Source: Bacteroidetes bacterium 46-16
Lineage (GTDB): Bacteria; Bacteroidota; Bacteroidia; Chitinophagales; Chitinophagaceae
Reading direction: 5' to 3'
NCBI GenBank assembly: GCA_001897835.1
Contig: MKUN01000025.1
Span: 21,930-85,929 of the forward strand
Length of the DNA stretch: 64,000 bases
Shown here: positions 42,870 through 52,313 of the stretch, piece by piece
Layout of the letters: each line of letters starts with the position of its first letter
Position numbering within the stretch: position 1 is the first letter of the stretch
Made by a program: the position numbers and the translations under genes
The notes under the pieces: model-generated
Databases searched by the model: none
Told to the model about the DNA's origin: nothing
The model's input: the letters and a program-made list of their open reading frames with translations, nothing else

Positions 42870-43320
42870 ATCAGGGCGCTGTGCCACGTCTTCAAGTCGT
42901 GGAGCACCCTTGCCCAATGAAGGCTTATAATCCAATCAAGGCGGTGTGCCACGTCTTCATGTCGTGGAACACCTGTTGCCCAATCAAGGCTTATAATCCA
43001 ATCAGGGCGGTCTGCCACGTCTGCATGTCGTGGAACACCTGTTGCTCAATGAAGGCTTATAATCCAATCAGGGCGCTGTGTCACGTCTTCAAGCCGTGGA
43101 ACACCTGTTGCTCAATGAAGGCTTATAATCCAATCAAGGCGCTGTGCCACGTCTGCATGTCGTGGAACACATGTTGCTCAATGAAGGCTTATAATCCAAT
43201 CAAGGCGCTGTGCCACGTCTGCATGTCGTGGAACACATGTTGCCCAATCAAGACTTATAACCCCATCAGGGCCGTGTGCCACGTCTTCAAGTCGTGGAAC
43301 ATCTCTTGCCTCATCACGGC
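42870..43320. repeat. Seven-copy 66-bp tandem array with palindromic core
   Basis: The core CCACGTCTTCAAGTCGTGG (or a variant with TGCATG in the centre) occurs at 42884, 42949, 43015, 43081, 43147, 43213 and 43279: spacing 65, then 66 five times. Each unit also contains GCTTATAATCCAATCA. The outer arms CCACG / CGTGG can pair. Units are similar along their full length, so they are not CRISPR repeats with unique spacers. From copy 2 on, the 66-bp period keeps one frame open, running into the HTH gene. Confidence 0.92.
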
Positions 43321-43354
43321 CGCATATCTAAATTTTCCGCTTAAATCTTATTAC

Positions 43355-44221
43355 ATGAAAAAATCAAACGAACAGCAAGCAGCCCGCGATCTCTTTTTCC
43401 AGACCGACCATTCCCAGGCCGAGATTGCCCGACAGGTCGGTGTCGACCCCAAAACGGTAAACCTATGGGTAAAACATGGTAAATGGAAGGAAATAAAACA
43501 GGTGGCGCGCCGCACACCCGCCACGCTGGTCGAGCAGTATTTCAACCAGTTGGCCGAGCTCAACAATGCCATCGAAGCACGCCCGGAGGGCGAACGCTTT
43601 GCATCCCTGAAAGAAGCTGAGACCATGCGCAAGCTCCTGGTATGTATTAATAATGTACAGAAACAAACCAGCCTCGGCGCTAGTATCGATATCATGCAAA
43701 ACTTTATATCCCGTATCGATCGGCGCGATCATGAACTGGCATTGAAGTTGATACCCCACGGCGATGAATACCTCAAAAGCCGCGACTATAACGGTATAAG
43801 ATCTTATGAGATCGCCTACGATACCGGCGAAGATTCAAATTCCACCCTTAAGGAGGAACGGTCTGTAGCGATGGATATTGATGCAGACCAGGGGGATGCC
43901 GAAGCTCCCGCCGAGCAAAGCCTCACAGAAGATCCACAGGCAGAGCATAGGCAATACATAGGCAATGAACAGGAATTGAACGGGCACGAAAACATGTCAC
44001 CTGCTCCTTTGGAGAAGGACGGGATGAGGCAAACACAATACCCGCCCAAATGCACCCGCGACCCCGATGACCCCTATACCTTCTATTATAATAAGATAAC
44101 CCGCCGCAAATTTGGCAGTCCCAAATATGGCCTTCCACCCGATGGTTTTCGCGAGGTACCCAAACAAGACCCTGTCGACAAAAGGGATATAAGAGGCGCA
44201 GGCCGCTACAACTGGCTATGA
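43355..44221 (+). CDS. Helix-turn-helix DNA-binding protein, terminase-small-subunit-like N-terminus
   Basis: A 288-residue protein when started at ATG 43355 (MKKSNEQQAA). The same frame is open upstream through the 66-bp array, but that part only translates repeats. Residues about 10-40 are a homeodomain-like HTH of the phage terminase small subunit / Terminase_5 type (ARDLFFQTDHSQAEIARQVG, then DPKTVNLWVKHGKW). Residues 60-130 are helical (AETMRKLLVCINNVQKQ). The C-terminal half is acidic and low in complexity (DADQGDAEAPAEQSL), then basic (ITRRKFGSPKYGLPPDGFR). No large terminase, portal or other phage gene is nearby. A sequence-specific DNA-binding role is inferred; the neighbouring palindrome array is an obvious candidate target. 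Confidence 0.62.
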   Translation: MKKSNEQQAARDLFFQTDHSQAEIARQVGVDPKTVNLWVKHGKWKEIKQVARRTPATLVEQYFNQLAELNNAIEARPEGERFASLKEAETMRKLLVCINNVQKQTSLGASIDIMQNFISRIDRRDHELALKLIPHGDEYLKSRDYNGIRSYEIAYDTGEDSNSTLKEERSVAMDIDADQGDAEAPAEQSLTEDPQAEHRQYIGNEQELNGHENMSPAPLEKDGMRQTQYPPKCTRDPDDPYTFYYNKITRRKFGSPKYGLPPDGFREVPKQDPVDKRDIRGAGRYNWL

Positions 44222-44293
44222 TTTGGTAAGAGGGCTACCCGGGTCGGGCCTTGCTTACAGGTTTTAATACACAAACAATAGGCCGCTATTAGT

Positions 44294-44302
44294 TACCTTT
44301 GC
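44294..44302 (+). promoter_or_regulatory. -7 promoter box of metH
   Basis: TACCTTTGC, an exact TAnnTTTGC box, 27 bases before the metH ATG. There is no TTG at the usual 19-base spacing. I see no B12-riboswitch fold in the short 108-base gap. Confidence 0.6.
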
Positions 44303-44329
44303 ATCACTTTTTCAACATAGGCATTATAA

Positions 44330-47032
44330 ATGGCTGATATACGACCTTTCCTCAGGTTAAGCGGTTTGGAACCGCTAACCTTGAGGCCAGAGACCAATTT
44401 TGTGAACGTAGGGGAACGTACCAATGTTACGGGCTCCAAAAAATTTGCACGCCTCATCCGCGAGAATAAGTATGAGGAAGCCCTCTCAGTAGCCAAACAG
44501 CAGGTGGAAAATGGTGCCCAAATACTCGATGTCAATATGGACGATGCCCTGCTCGATGGTGTGCAGGCCATGACGACTTTCCTCAACCTGCTCCAGAGCG
44601 AGCCTGATATCGCTAAGATACCGGTGATGATCGATTCATCTAAGTTCGCCATAATCGAGGCCGGGCTTAAATGTGTGCAGGGCAAGTGCATTGTCAACTC
44701 CATCTCCCTGAAAGAGGGTGAAGAAAAATTCATAGAGCAGGCCATCACCTGCCGCGATTATGGTGCTGCCGTTATCGTCATGGCATTTGATGAGCAGGGC
44801 CAGGCCGATAGCCTGCAACGCCGTATCAATATATGCGAGCGTGCTTATAAGATACTCACGGAGGTGGTGGGTTTCCTTCCCGAAGATATCATCTTCGACC
44901 CCAACATATTTGCCATAGCTACGGGTATTGAAGAGCATAATAATTATGCGATCGATTTTATAGAGGCCACCCGCATCATCAAGCAAAAAATGCCCCTCAC
45001 CAAAGTAAGCGGAGGGGTCAGCAATATATCCTTCTCCTTCCGCGGCAACGATACTGTACGCGAGGCCATGCACAGTGTATTCCTCTACCACGCCATCAAA
45101 GCAGGCATGGACATGGGCATAGTCAATGCAGGGCAGTTACAGGTCTACGATGAGATCGAGCCGGCCCTGCGCGAACTTTGCGAAGATGTGATACACAACA
45201 AGCGCCCCGATGCCACCGAAAGACTGGTCACATTTGCAGACACCGTGAAGGCAAAGGGCAAAGAAATAAAGAAAGATGACGCCTGGCGCAGCACCCCTGT
45301 GGAAGAGCGCCTCAAGCACGCACTCGTCAACGGCATCACTGATTACATAGATGCCGATACCGAGGAGGCAAGGCAAAAATACCCGCGCCCGCTCGAGGTT
45401 ATCGAAGGGCCGCTCATGGATGGCATGAACGTGGTCGGCGACCTCTTTGGCAGCGGCAGGATGTTCCTGCCCCAGGTAGTGAAGAGCGCCCGCGTAATGA
45501 AGAAGAGCGTGGCCTGGCTCACGCCTTTTATAGAAGCAGAAAAAGAAGACCGCCGCAAAGCACACGAGGCCGCAGGAACAGTGAATGAGGAGCAGGCCGG
45601 TGCCGCAAAAATATTAATGGCCACCGTTAAAGGCGATGTGCACGATATAGGAAAGAATATTGTAGGTGTGGTGCTGGGCTGCAACGGTTACGATGTGATA
45701 GACATGGGTGTGATGGTGCCAGCCGATAAAATACTGGAAAGGGCCGAGCAGGAACAGGTCGATATCATCGGCCTGAGCGGCCTGATCACCCCTTCGCTCG
45801 ATGAGATGGTACATGTGGCCCGCGAAATGAAGCGACGCAACATGCAACAGCCCTTGCTGATCGGCGGGGCCACGACATCACGCATGCACACAGCCGTAAA
45901 GATTGCACCCGAATATACCAATGGCGTGGTGCATGTGCTCGATGCCAGCCGCAGCGTTACCGTAGCGGGCAACCTGCTCAGCAGTGATAATAAACCCGCA
46001 TTCTTAAACAACATTACTACCGAATACGATAAACTCCGGAGCGACTTTGCCAATAAAAAGAGCGCCAAAGAGTATATACCCTATACCGAGGCACAAGAGA
46101 AAGGGGTACAAATAGACTGGGATACCTATACCCCACCCGCACCGCAATTTACCGGCACAAAACTATTTACAGGTCACGACCTTAACGAGATAAGGCAATA
46201 CATCGATTGGGGGCCCTTCTTCATAACATGGGAGATGAAGGGCAAATACCCGGCAATCCTTAGCGATCCCCATGCAGGAGCAGAGGCTACAAAGCTCTTC
46301 AATGATGCCAATGCCATGCTTGATAAAATAATTGCGGAACAATGGCTAAGCGCAAAAGGTGTGCTTGGCTTTTGGCAAACAAGCAGGCCGGCACCCGATA
46401 CCATCATTGTGCGCGATGATAATGGCAACGAGATCGAAAGACTTGAATACCTGCGCCAGCAAATAAAGAAAGCCGAAGGCCAGCCCGAGTTCTCTCTTGC
46501 CGATTTCATCAGCCCGGTGCAAAGCGACTATATCGGTGCATTCGCCGTGAGCATTCATGGTATCGAGCCGCACTTGCAGCGCTTCATTGCCGCTCACGAT
46601 GATTATAATAAGATCATGCTGCAGGCCCTCGCCGACAGGCTGGCCGAGGCATTTGCAGAATTACTGCACCTTAAAACGCGTAAAGAATACTGGGGTTACG
46701 CCAAAGATGAATCCCTCAGCACCGAAGAACTGGTAAAGGAAACCTATCGCGGTATACGTCCGGCACCAGGCTACCCGGCATGTCCCGATCATACCGAGAA
46801 GTATAAGCTCTTTAACCTGTTGCAGGCCACTGCGCATGCAGGCATACAGCTTACTGAGTCATTGGCCATGTACCCGGCAGCATCGGTTTGCGGATGGTAC
46901 TTCAGCCACCCCGACAGCACTTACTTCGGCATAGGTCACATACTTGAAGACCAGTTACAGGACTATATAGAAAGAAAGGGCTTGCCTGAGAACGAAATAA
47001 GAAAATGGCTTTCACCCATATTAGATGCATAA
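44330..47032 (+). CDS. metH: Methionine synthase, cobalamin-dependent, lacking the homocysteine-binding module
   Basis: A 900-residue protein made of the last three MetH modules. Residues about 12-275 are the pterin-binding (methyltetrahydrofolate) barrel ([28 protein letters not shown]). Residues about 320-560 are the cap and cobalamin-binding domain, with DVHDIGKN giving the cobalt-ligand histidine near residue 438. Residues about 590-900 are the SAM-dependent reactivation domain ([15 protein letters not shown]). The zinc/homocysteine barrel (about 340 residues, GGxxCC type) is absent. In Bacteroidota it is usually a separate gene next to this one, but here the upstream neighbour is the HTH protein. 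Methyl transfer to homocysteine would need a partner encoded elsewhere. Confidence 0.94.
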   Translation: MADIRPFLRLSGLEPLTLRPETNFVNVGERTNVTGSKKFARLIRENKYEEALSVAKQQVENGAQILDVNMDDALLDGVQAMTTFLNLLQSEPDIAKIPVMIDSSKFAIIEAGLKCVQGKCIVNSISLKEGEEKFIEQAITCRDYGAAVIVMAFDEQGQADSLQRRINICERAYKILTEVVGFLPEDIIFDPNIFAIATGIEEHNNYAIDFIEATRIIKQKMPLTKVSGGVSNISFSFRGNDTVREAMHSVFLYHAIKAGMDMGIVNAGQLQVYDEIEPALRELCEDVIHNKRPDATERLVTFADTVKAKGKEIKKDDAWRSTPVEERLKHALVNGITDYIDADTEEARQKYPRPLEVIEGPLMDGMNVVGDLFGSGRMFLPQVVKSARVMKKSVAWLTPFIEAEKEDRRKAHEAAGTVNEEQAGAAKILMATVKGDVHDIGKNIVGVVLGCNGYDVIDMGVMVPADKILERAEQEQVDIIGLSGLITPSLDEMVHVAREMKRRNMQQPLLIGGATTSRMHTAVKIAPEYTNGVVHVLDASRSVTVAGNLLSSDNKPAFLNNITTEYDKLRSDFANKKSAKEYIPYTEAQEKGVQIDWDTYTPPAPQFTGTKLFTGHDLNEIRQYIDWGPFFITWEMKGKYPAILSDPHAGAEATKLFNDANAMLDKIIAEQWLSAKGVLGFWQTSRPAPDTIIVRDDNGNEIERLEYLRQQIKKAEGQPEFSLADFISPVQSDYIGAFAVSIHGIEPHLQRFIAAHDDYNKIMLQALADRLAEAFAELLHLKTRKEYWGYAKDESLSTEELVKETYRGIRPAPGYPACPDHTEKYKLFNLLQATAHAGIQLTESLAMYPAASVCGWYFSHPDSTYFGIGHILEDQLQDYIERKGLPENEIRKWLSPILDA

Positions 47033-47033
47033 C

Positions 47034-47720
47034 ATGAGCGATACACAAACAACCACCGACAACACAATTACAGTTAAGGAGCCCCAACCTGTCCAGTCAA
47101 AATTCCTCAGGGTAATGGCATACATAGCATCCTATGTGTTCCATCCTGTTTTCGTACCCACGGTAATGACACTGGTCTTATACAAACTGGCGCCCCGCGG
47201 TTTTGCAGGTGTCAATGTCCAGACCTTTAATAAATGGTTGCTCAGTATCGGCATTACCACATTATTTTTTCCGCTGCTCACTATCCTGTTGCTAAAAGGG
47301 CTCGGCTTTATCCAAAGCATACACCTGCGCACCAGCAAGGAACGTATCATACCCCTTATGGCCACTATGATATTTTATTTCTGGGCAGCGCATGTTTACA
47401 ACACCCTCCCCAATATCCCGCTTGTGCTCCGTGTGCTATTAATGGGCAGCTACTGGTCAGTCATCCTCATCTTCCTCATCAATATCTTCTTTAAGATAAG
47501 CATGCACACCACAGCCGCCGGCGGCATGATCGGCATCCTCATCGTACTCATGATCGTTAGCCCGGTGAATATGGTCATTCCTCTTTTTATTGCACTGGCC
47601 ACATCGGGCATTGTAGGCACTGCACGTTTATTGCTGGGCATGCACCGTATGTGGGAGATATGGCTGGGTTATATACTGGGTGTCCTGGTAATGCTGGCTG
47701 CCTACCTGTACCTGAAGTAA
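47034..47720 (+). CDS. Integral membrane protein, PAP2-like
   Basis: A 228-residue protein with six hydrophobic helices. Start 47034 (MSDTQTTTDN) lies one base after the metH stop; an in-frame ATG at 47025 inside metH is less likely. A short polar N-terminus is followed by LRVMAYIASYVFHPVFVPTV. The fourth helix begins ISMHTTAAGGMIG, which resembles the SGHTA motif of PAP2 phosphatases, and RLLLGMHRMWEIWLGYILG near the end resembles the SRVYLGVHYPSDVLAG motif. Several catalytic residues are replaced, so phosphatase activity is doubtful. Co-transcribed with metH and closed by a terminator. Function unknown. Confidence 0.7.
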   Translation: MSDTQTTTDNTITVKEPQPVQSKFLRVMAYIASYVFHPVFVPTVMTLVLYKLAPRGFAGVNVQTFNKWLLSIGITTLFFPLLTILLLKGLGFIQSIHLRTSKERIIPLMATMIFYFWAAHVYNTLPNIPLVLRVLLMGSYWSVILIFLINIFFKISMHTTAAGGMIGILIVLMIVSPVNMVIPLFIALATSGIVGTARLLLGMHRMWEIWLGYILGVLVMLAAYLYLK

Positions 47721-47723
47721 AAA

Positions 47724-47747
47724 AGAAGGCCCCCGAAGGGACCTTCT
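47724..47747. terminator. Terminator between the membrane protein and the HAF-repeat protein
   Basis: A hairpin AGAAGG..CCC / GGG..CCTTCT with a GAA loop, preceded by an A-run, lying between the convergent stops at 47720 and 47773. Confidence 0.65.
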
Positions 47748-47772
47748 ATATACTTTGTATATCTACAGTATA

Positions 47773-50625
47773 TTAGTTCTTGATGAGCTTATCCCTGTAA
47801 AGTATTTGCCCTTTGCTGTCAGTTACCGTAAGCATGTAAACACCCGAACTGTAGCTGTTCAAAGGCAACTGCATTTCACTGGTATTTTCAGCAGTTGTTT
47901 TATTGTAGAGCACACGGCCATTTATATCCGAGAGGATCACATTGTAAGCTCCGGCATGGTCCTGCCCAAATGTAATATATACATATTTCGTAGCCGGGTT
48001 GGGATATAACTTGATGCTGTTACCAGTATGTACCGGGCTATTGATACTCAATGACACTTGTGGTACAAATAAAGTATCGTCAAAATTGCCATTAAGCCCG
48101 TTGTCGATATAAACAACCACCTGCGGGCCATTAGGGCCATTGTAATAGGGGTCGATAGTATGGGCGCTATTGCCGCTCAATGATATGCCTGTTGTAGAGA
48201 ATTCATTCAGTACACCATTGTTGATTACATCTACGGTCAGGTCATAAGTATCATTCCCCACACCGGCGATGCGTGTTATTTTATACACATATTCCGATGG
48301 GTTTTCCGTGAGGAATGAATCGCCCGGCTGGGCTGTAATGTTACTTGCCAGTATATTGGTGCCTTGCGACATATCGCTGGCTAGCTGGCTAAGGTAACCG
48401 GCGAAATGCTTGGTCACATTATCGGGGTTGCCGTAGGATATGAACCGGCTCATCAGTGTGCCATTGTCATTTTCTGACGGCAGGCTGAGTCTCGTTATTC
48501 CCATCGACCTTAAGTTATTGACCTGGTTCCAGCGCATAACTGAGTCGGCGTAATTACTGGAGTTGAACGAAATGGAAAGGCTGGTATCCATAATGAATGT
48601 CCTCGGCACCAAAGCATTATTCGCGTCTTCCTCAACAGAGCTCAATACAAGCGAACTATTGCTGTAGCCTGAGCCGTTATATTGGGTCACATCATTTGCA
48701 GGGTCCTTTATGTTATAATAGGCATCTGCACCAATGCTAAAAGTCAGGTTGGCATAATATGTATTCGCATTAGTAGCTTTCAAATAGGCATGCGGCACGT
48801 TCTTTGTCTCATCCAAACTTGCCTTGTTGAAAGAAATATAGTGTATCGGGTCATAGGTCTGATCTTTATAATGCACAGAATCATGACTATAACTGTATCG
48901 TGTTGAGTTGACGGTGAAATACCTTGTCGAGTCCTGGGGAAAATTAGAATCGTAAACAAAAAGGGTATCATACTGTATCGTTCCCTGCGGATACTCAAAC
49001 GGCAGCATTTGCGGGGTATGTATCTTATAAGGCATCAGGTTGTGCTTATAATCATTATCGTAATTTACCGCCACAGAGCGCGGGTTACATTTGTCCATGG
49101 GTTTCATAAAAGTGGTCTTCAGGTTATAAAGCCCTTCCCACATCTCCACATCTTCATAGAGCGTAGTATTATATTTCTGTATCGTTTCTATATCGGTCTG
49201 CTTGATATACATCCTGGATATAGCTCTTATTGCATTGCTATCTGAATTGGTTAGCTGATCAAGATCTGTGTTGACTGGTATATCAAACCAATCTGAAAAA
49301 AGCGCATCATCCAGGTGGTGCAGCAATGAAGTGTAAGAGAACCCATAACAATATCCATTAAAGCCATGTGCCTGCAATGGTATGTATTTACTCATAAACA
49401 AAGGCTTGGCTATAGCATAAGCAACAGGGAGTAAGACGGTGTGGTAACGATCCACCTCCTGTGCATAAGAGACCCAATCGGGACTAATGCCGTTAGGTAC
49501 CTGTGCATGGAGGCCAAACTGTGTCCTGATATTCTGGTCTAAAAGCGGGGTACCATTGTTCGCATAAGGGTCCATAGTGTTATAATTATAATTACCATAA
49601 TAGTTAGGCGTAAAAACACCATTTGCCGGGTTCTGGTCATTCATAAGCGACCATGTATCATGGGTAAAGTTAAAACCGGGTATCCTGTACTCAGTATTAT
49701 TGGGACGATATATGAAACCCACCCATTTGCCGGTAACAGGGTGCAGGTAAGTGCCGACCATTTCGCCATTATCGTTTATGCCATTCACAACGGACTGTAT
49801 CGTGTTGCTTTGGAATATTGTGTTTAGCGAGTTCAATGTAAGCTGGTTACCCGACACCGTACCCCAAAATCCCATGAAAGTACCATTGGCTTGCTGGTAT
49901 TCACCAGCCACAACACCATTATTGTTCACAGCCCATATCTTGGTCTTACTGGGTGCATTGGTCAGCACGTTAAAAGATTGAGCAACTCCATCATATAAAA
50001 ACGGGACAAAACTACCACCAGTAATGTAATACCCACCTACCATGCGGCTATTATTAATGCCCTGCCCATAGGTATTATAATAAGTATAACTGGGAAAGTT
50101 ACCTGTATAATAACGTTTCGCATCCCAGCCACCGAGGCTGTCACGGTCGATCCACAGCCAGCGTTCCGACTGCCCCTGGTACCAGCCAACTATGTCGTTA
50201 TTATCATTCATTTTGTAGGGTACGCCACTTGTCTGCTGCATGGTTGTTACAGCCACCGTGCTGGTAATCACATCACCAACCGTGTCGATATAAACGCGAT
50301 AAGGCGTTATATTGCCGGCGCCATTACTTGCACTGATGAGGGCAACACCATTATTATTAATTGCCTGTGCTTTTGTGTCGGTAAAGCCCGGTATGGTTAT
50401 TATTATCTCTTTACCATGAGCAGTAATTACAAATGCGTTGTTATTACCTAATGCGTTGACATAATAGCCCGAAACCATCCCCTGGTTATTGATATCTGTC
50501 AGGTATGTGCTGAAGAGATAATTGTAAAGACTCATATTCACCTCTTCCAATGTCTGTGCATGTAAGGGGATACTGCATATGGTGCATAGAAGAAGTACAT
50601 TTAACTTACGTAATAGGTTTTTCAT
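47773..50625 (-). CDS. T9SS type A-secreted HAF-repeat protein with a possible cysteine-peptidase-like core
   Basis: A 950-residue secreted protein with signal peptide MKNLLRKLNVLLLCTIC, cleaved near LHAQ. Residues about 30-310 hold several HAF-type repeats (INNQGMVSGYYV, VNNNGVVAGEYQQ, INDNGEMVGTYLHP), predicted beta-propeller blades. Residues about 370-620 form a region that looks like a papain/C39-type peptidase: GYCYGFSYTSLL places a cysteine at 426, YKHNLMPYKI a histidine at 528, and LFVYDSNFPQD an aspartate at 559. The order Cys-His-Asp and the hydrophobic strand before YDxNxP fit that fold, but the match is by eye. Residues about 870-950 are a type A sorting domain (KLYPNPATKYVYI, GVYMLTV). 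It is surface-exposed or released. Peptidase activity is hypothetical. Confidence 0.75.
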   Translation of the reverse strand: MKNLLRKLNVLLLCTICSIPLHAQTLEEVNMSLYNYLFSTYLTDINNQGMVSGYYVNALGNNNAFVITAHGKEIIITIPGFTDTKAQAINNNGVALISASNGAGNITPYRVYIDTVGDVITSTVAVTTMQQTSGVPYKMNDNNDIVGWYQGQSERWLWIDRDSLGGWDAKRYYTGNFPSYTYYNTYGQGINNSRMVGGYYITGGSFVPFLYDGVAQSFNVLTNAPSKTKIWAVNNNGVVAGEYQQANGTFMGFWGTVSGNQLTLNSLNTIFQSNTIQSVVNGINDNGEMVGTYLHPVTGKWVGFIYRPNNTEYRIPGFNFTHDTWSLMNDQNPANGVFTPNYYGNYNYNTMDPYANNGTPLLDQNIRTQFGLHAQVPNGISPDWVSYAQEVDRYHTVLLPVAYAIAKPLFMSKYIPLQAHGFNGYCYGFSYTSLLHHLDDALFSDWFDIPVNTDLDQLTNSDSNAIRAISRMYIKQTDIETIQKYNTTLYEDVEMWEGLYNLKTTFMKPMDKCNPRSVAVNYDNDYKHNLMPYKIHTPQMLPFEYPQGTIQYDTLFVYDSNFPQDSTRYFTVNSTRYSYSHDSVHYKDQTYDPIHYISFNKASLDETKNVPHAYLKATNANTYYANLTFSIGADAYYNIKDPANDVTQYNGSGYSNSSLVLSSVEEDANNALVPRTFIMDTSLSISFNSSNYADSVMRWNQVNNLRSMGITRLSLPSENDNGTLMSRFISYGNPDNVTKHFAGYLSQLASDMSQGTNILASNITAQPGDSFLTENPSEYVYKITRIAGVGNDTYDLTVDVINNGVLNEFSTTGISLSGNSAHTIDPYYNGPNGPQVVVYIDNGLNGNFDDTLFVPQVSLSINSPVHTGNSIKLYPNPATKYVYITFGQDHAGAYNVILSDINGRVLYNKTTAENTSEMQLPLNSYSSGVYMLTVTDSKGQILYRDKLIKN

Positions 50626-50781
50626 CTGGCTGTAGATTTAAAGCATGAACAATTTACTCATATAACATAAAAACTTCTTGAAAATAATATCATGTGCGTT
50701 GTAATGCTAACATATTACGCGAGCTGCCCCTGCTACTTGATAAAAGAGCAGTATCACCAGACATCGGCCCGGCAGGATAAT

Positions 50782-50809
50782 AAAAAAGGGTACGCAATGC
50801 GTACCCTTT
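50782..50809 (-). terminator. Terminator of ahcY
   Basis: A stem AAAGGGTACGC / GCGTACCCTTT with a three-base AAT loop; on the minus strand it ends in a T-run. It lies about 20 bases after the ahcY stop at 50829. Confidence 0.85.
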
Positions 50810-50828
50810 CTATATTATAAAGCGGATA

Positions 50829-52157
50829 TTAATACCTGTAATGCTCCGGTTTGAAAGGACCATTCTTGGCAATACCCAGGTAGCTGGCCTGTGCATCGCT
50901 CAGTTCTTCCAGCTCCACACCTATTTTGGCAAGATGCAGGCGGGCTACTTTCTCATCAAGGTGCTTTGGTAATACATATACTTTGTTCTCGTAGTTGCTG
51001 TGGTTGCCCCAAAGCTCTATCTGTGCCAGTGTCTGGTTGCTGAATGAGTTACTCATCACGAAGCTGGGATGGCCGGTAGCGCAACCCAGGTTCACCAGGC
51101 GGCCTTCTGCCAGCACGATCACTTCTTTACCATCTATATTATAGAGGTCAACCTGTGGCTTGATGGTGTCTTTGGTGTTACCATAAGCACTGTAGAGCCA
51201 TGCCATATCTATCTCGATATCGAAGTGGCCAATGTTACAAACAATAGCTTTGTCCTTCATCGATTTGAAGTGCTTCTCGGTGATGAGGTCGCGGCAGCCT
51301 GAAGCTGTAACAATGATATCTGCTTCCTTAACCGCATCGATCATTTTCTTCACTTCAAAACCATCCATTGCAGCCTGCAGTGCACATATCGGGTCAATCT
51401 CGGTAACGATAACACGGGCGCCTGCACCACGCAGTGACTCGGCAGAACCTTTACCCACATCGCCATAACCACCTACTACTGCAACTTTACCAGCCAGCAT
51501 CACGTCAGTAGCACGGCGTATAGCATCTACCAGCGATTCGCGACAGCCATATTTATTGTCGAACTTAGATTTGGTAACCGAGTCGTTCACATTGATAGCC
51601 GGTATAGGCAATGTGCCTTTCTGCATCCTTTCATATAAACGGTGTACACCTGTAGTAGTTTCCTCACTCAGGCCTTTGATATGCTGTACCAGTTCTGTAT
51701 AGTTATCAAATACCATATTGGTAAGGTCACCACCATCGTCGAGTATCATGTTCAGGGGGCGGTCTTCAGCACCAAAGAACAAGGTCTGCTCTATGCACCA
51801 GTCTGCTTCCTGCTGTGTCTGGCCTTTCCATGCAAAAACGCCTATACCTGCTGCAGCAATGGCCGCAGCAGCGTGGTCTTGTGTAGAGAAGATATTACAT
51901 GAGCTCCAACGAACTTCTGCGCCAAGCTCTACCAGGGTTTCTATCAGTACAGCTGTCTGTATGGTCATGTGCAGGCAACCGGCTACGCGGGCGCCCTTAA
52001 GGGGTTTTTTAGGGCCATATTCTGCACGTATGGCCATCAGGCCCGGCATCTCAGCTTCAGCCAGTTTTATCTCTTTACGGCCCCATTCTGCCAAGCTAAT
52101 GTCCTTCACCTTGTAGGGTAACTTAAAGTCAATGTTGGAACGAGTCATTGTGCTCAT
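50829..52157 (-). CDS. ahcY: Adenosylhomocysteinase
   Basis: A 442-residue S-adenosylhomocysteine hydrolase, which splits SAH to adenosine and homocysteine and so recycles the methyl-donor pathway. Substrate motifs are [30 protein letters not shown] and [13 protein letters not shown]; the NAD-binding loop is [16 protein letters not shown]. The C-terminus ends KPEHYRY, the conserved tail that reaches the neighbouring subunit's cofactor. The order and length are those of the bacterial/eukaryotic tetrameric enzyme. It lies 4 kb from metH, which uses its product homocysteine. A -7 box lies 36 bases upstream and a terminator follows, so it is monocistronic. Confidence 0.97.
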   Translation of the reverse strand: MSTMTRSNIDFKLPYKVKDISLAEWGRKEIKLAEAEMPGLMAIRAEYGPKKPLKGARVAGCLHMTIQTAVLIETLVELGAEVRWSSCNIFSTQDHAAAAIAAAGIGVFAWKGQTQQEADWCIEQTLFFGAEDRPLNMILDDGGDLTNMVFDNYTELVQHIKGLSEETTTGVHRLYERMQKGTLPIPAINVNDSVTKSKFDNKYGCRESLVDAIRRATDVMLAGKVAVVGGYGDVGKGSAESLRGAGARVIVTEIDPICALQAAMDGFEVKKMIDAVKEADIIVTASGCRDLITEKHFKSMKDKAIVCNIGHFDIEIDMAWLYSAYGNTKDTIKPQVDLYNIDGKEVIVLAEGRLVNLGCATGHPSFVMSNSFSNQTLAQIELWGNHSNYENKVYVLPKHLDEKVARLHLAKIGVELEELSDAQASYLGIAKNGPFKPEHYRY

Positions 52158-52193
52158 ATTGTCGCTTTTATATTTAGAATTTCATTGAGAAGT

Positions 52194-52202
52194 GCAAAGA
52201 TA
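52194..52202 (-). promoter_or_regulatory. -7 promoter box of ahcY
   Basis: On the minus strand TATCTTTGC matches TAnnTTTG exactly, 36 bases before the ATG at 52157. No SAH-riboswitch-like structure is evident in the short leader. Confidence 0.6.
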
Positions 52203-52260
52203 CTGAATCTCACGGATATAATAAGAATAAGAGATATAATGATACTTACAGGATAATAAC

Positions 52261-52293
52261 AAAAAAGCCATACAAATAGTTGTACGGCCTTTT
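52261..52293 (-). terminator. Terminator of the 1407-residue CHU_C protein
   Basis: An imperfect hairpin AAAAGGCCGTACAA / TTGTATGGCTTTTTT (minus strand) with a CTAT-type loop and a trailing T-run, about 20 bases after the stop at 52314. Confidence 0.75.
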
Positions 52294-52313
52294 ATATTTC
52301 TGCTTAACCTATG

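Noticed and set aside
42870..43320. Regular 66-bp repeats suggestive of a CRISPR array
   Set aside because: Whole units, not just a 25-40 bp part, are similar from copy to copy, so there are no unique spacers, and no cas genes are nearby.
42881..43354. N-terminal extension of the HTH protein through the repeat array, from a GTG at 42881
   Set aside because: The added residues only translate the 66-bp repeats; a good ATG at 43355 directly precedes the conserved domain. Kept as a finding because the frame is open.
43355..44221. Prophage remnant, because of the terminase-like HTH
   Set aside because: No portal, capsid, tail, integrase or attachment repeats are found; the neighbours are housekeeping genes.
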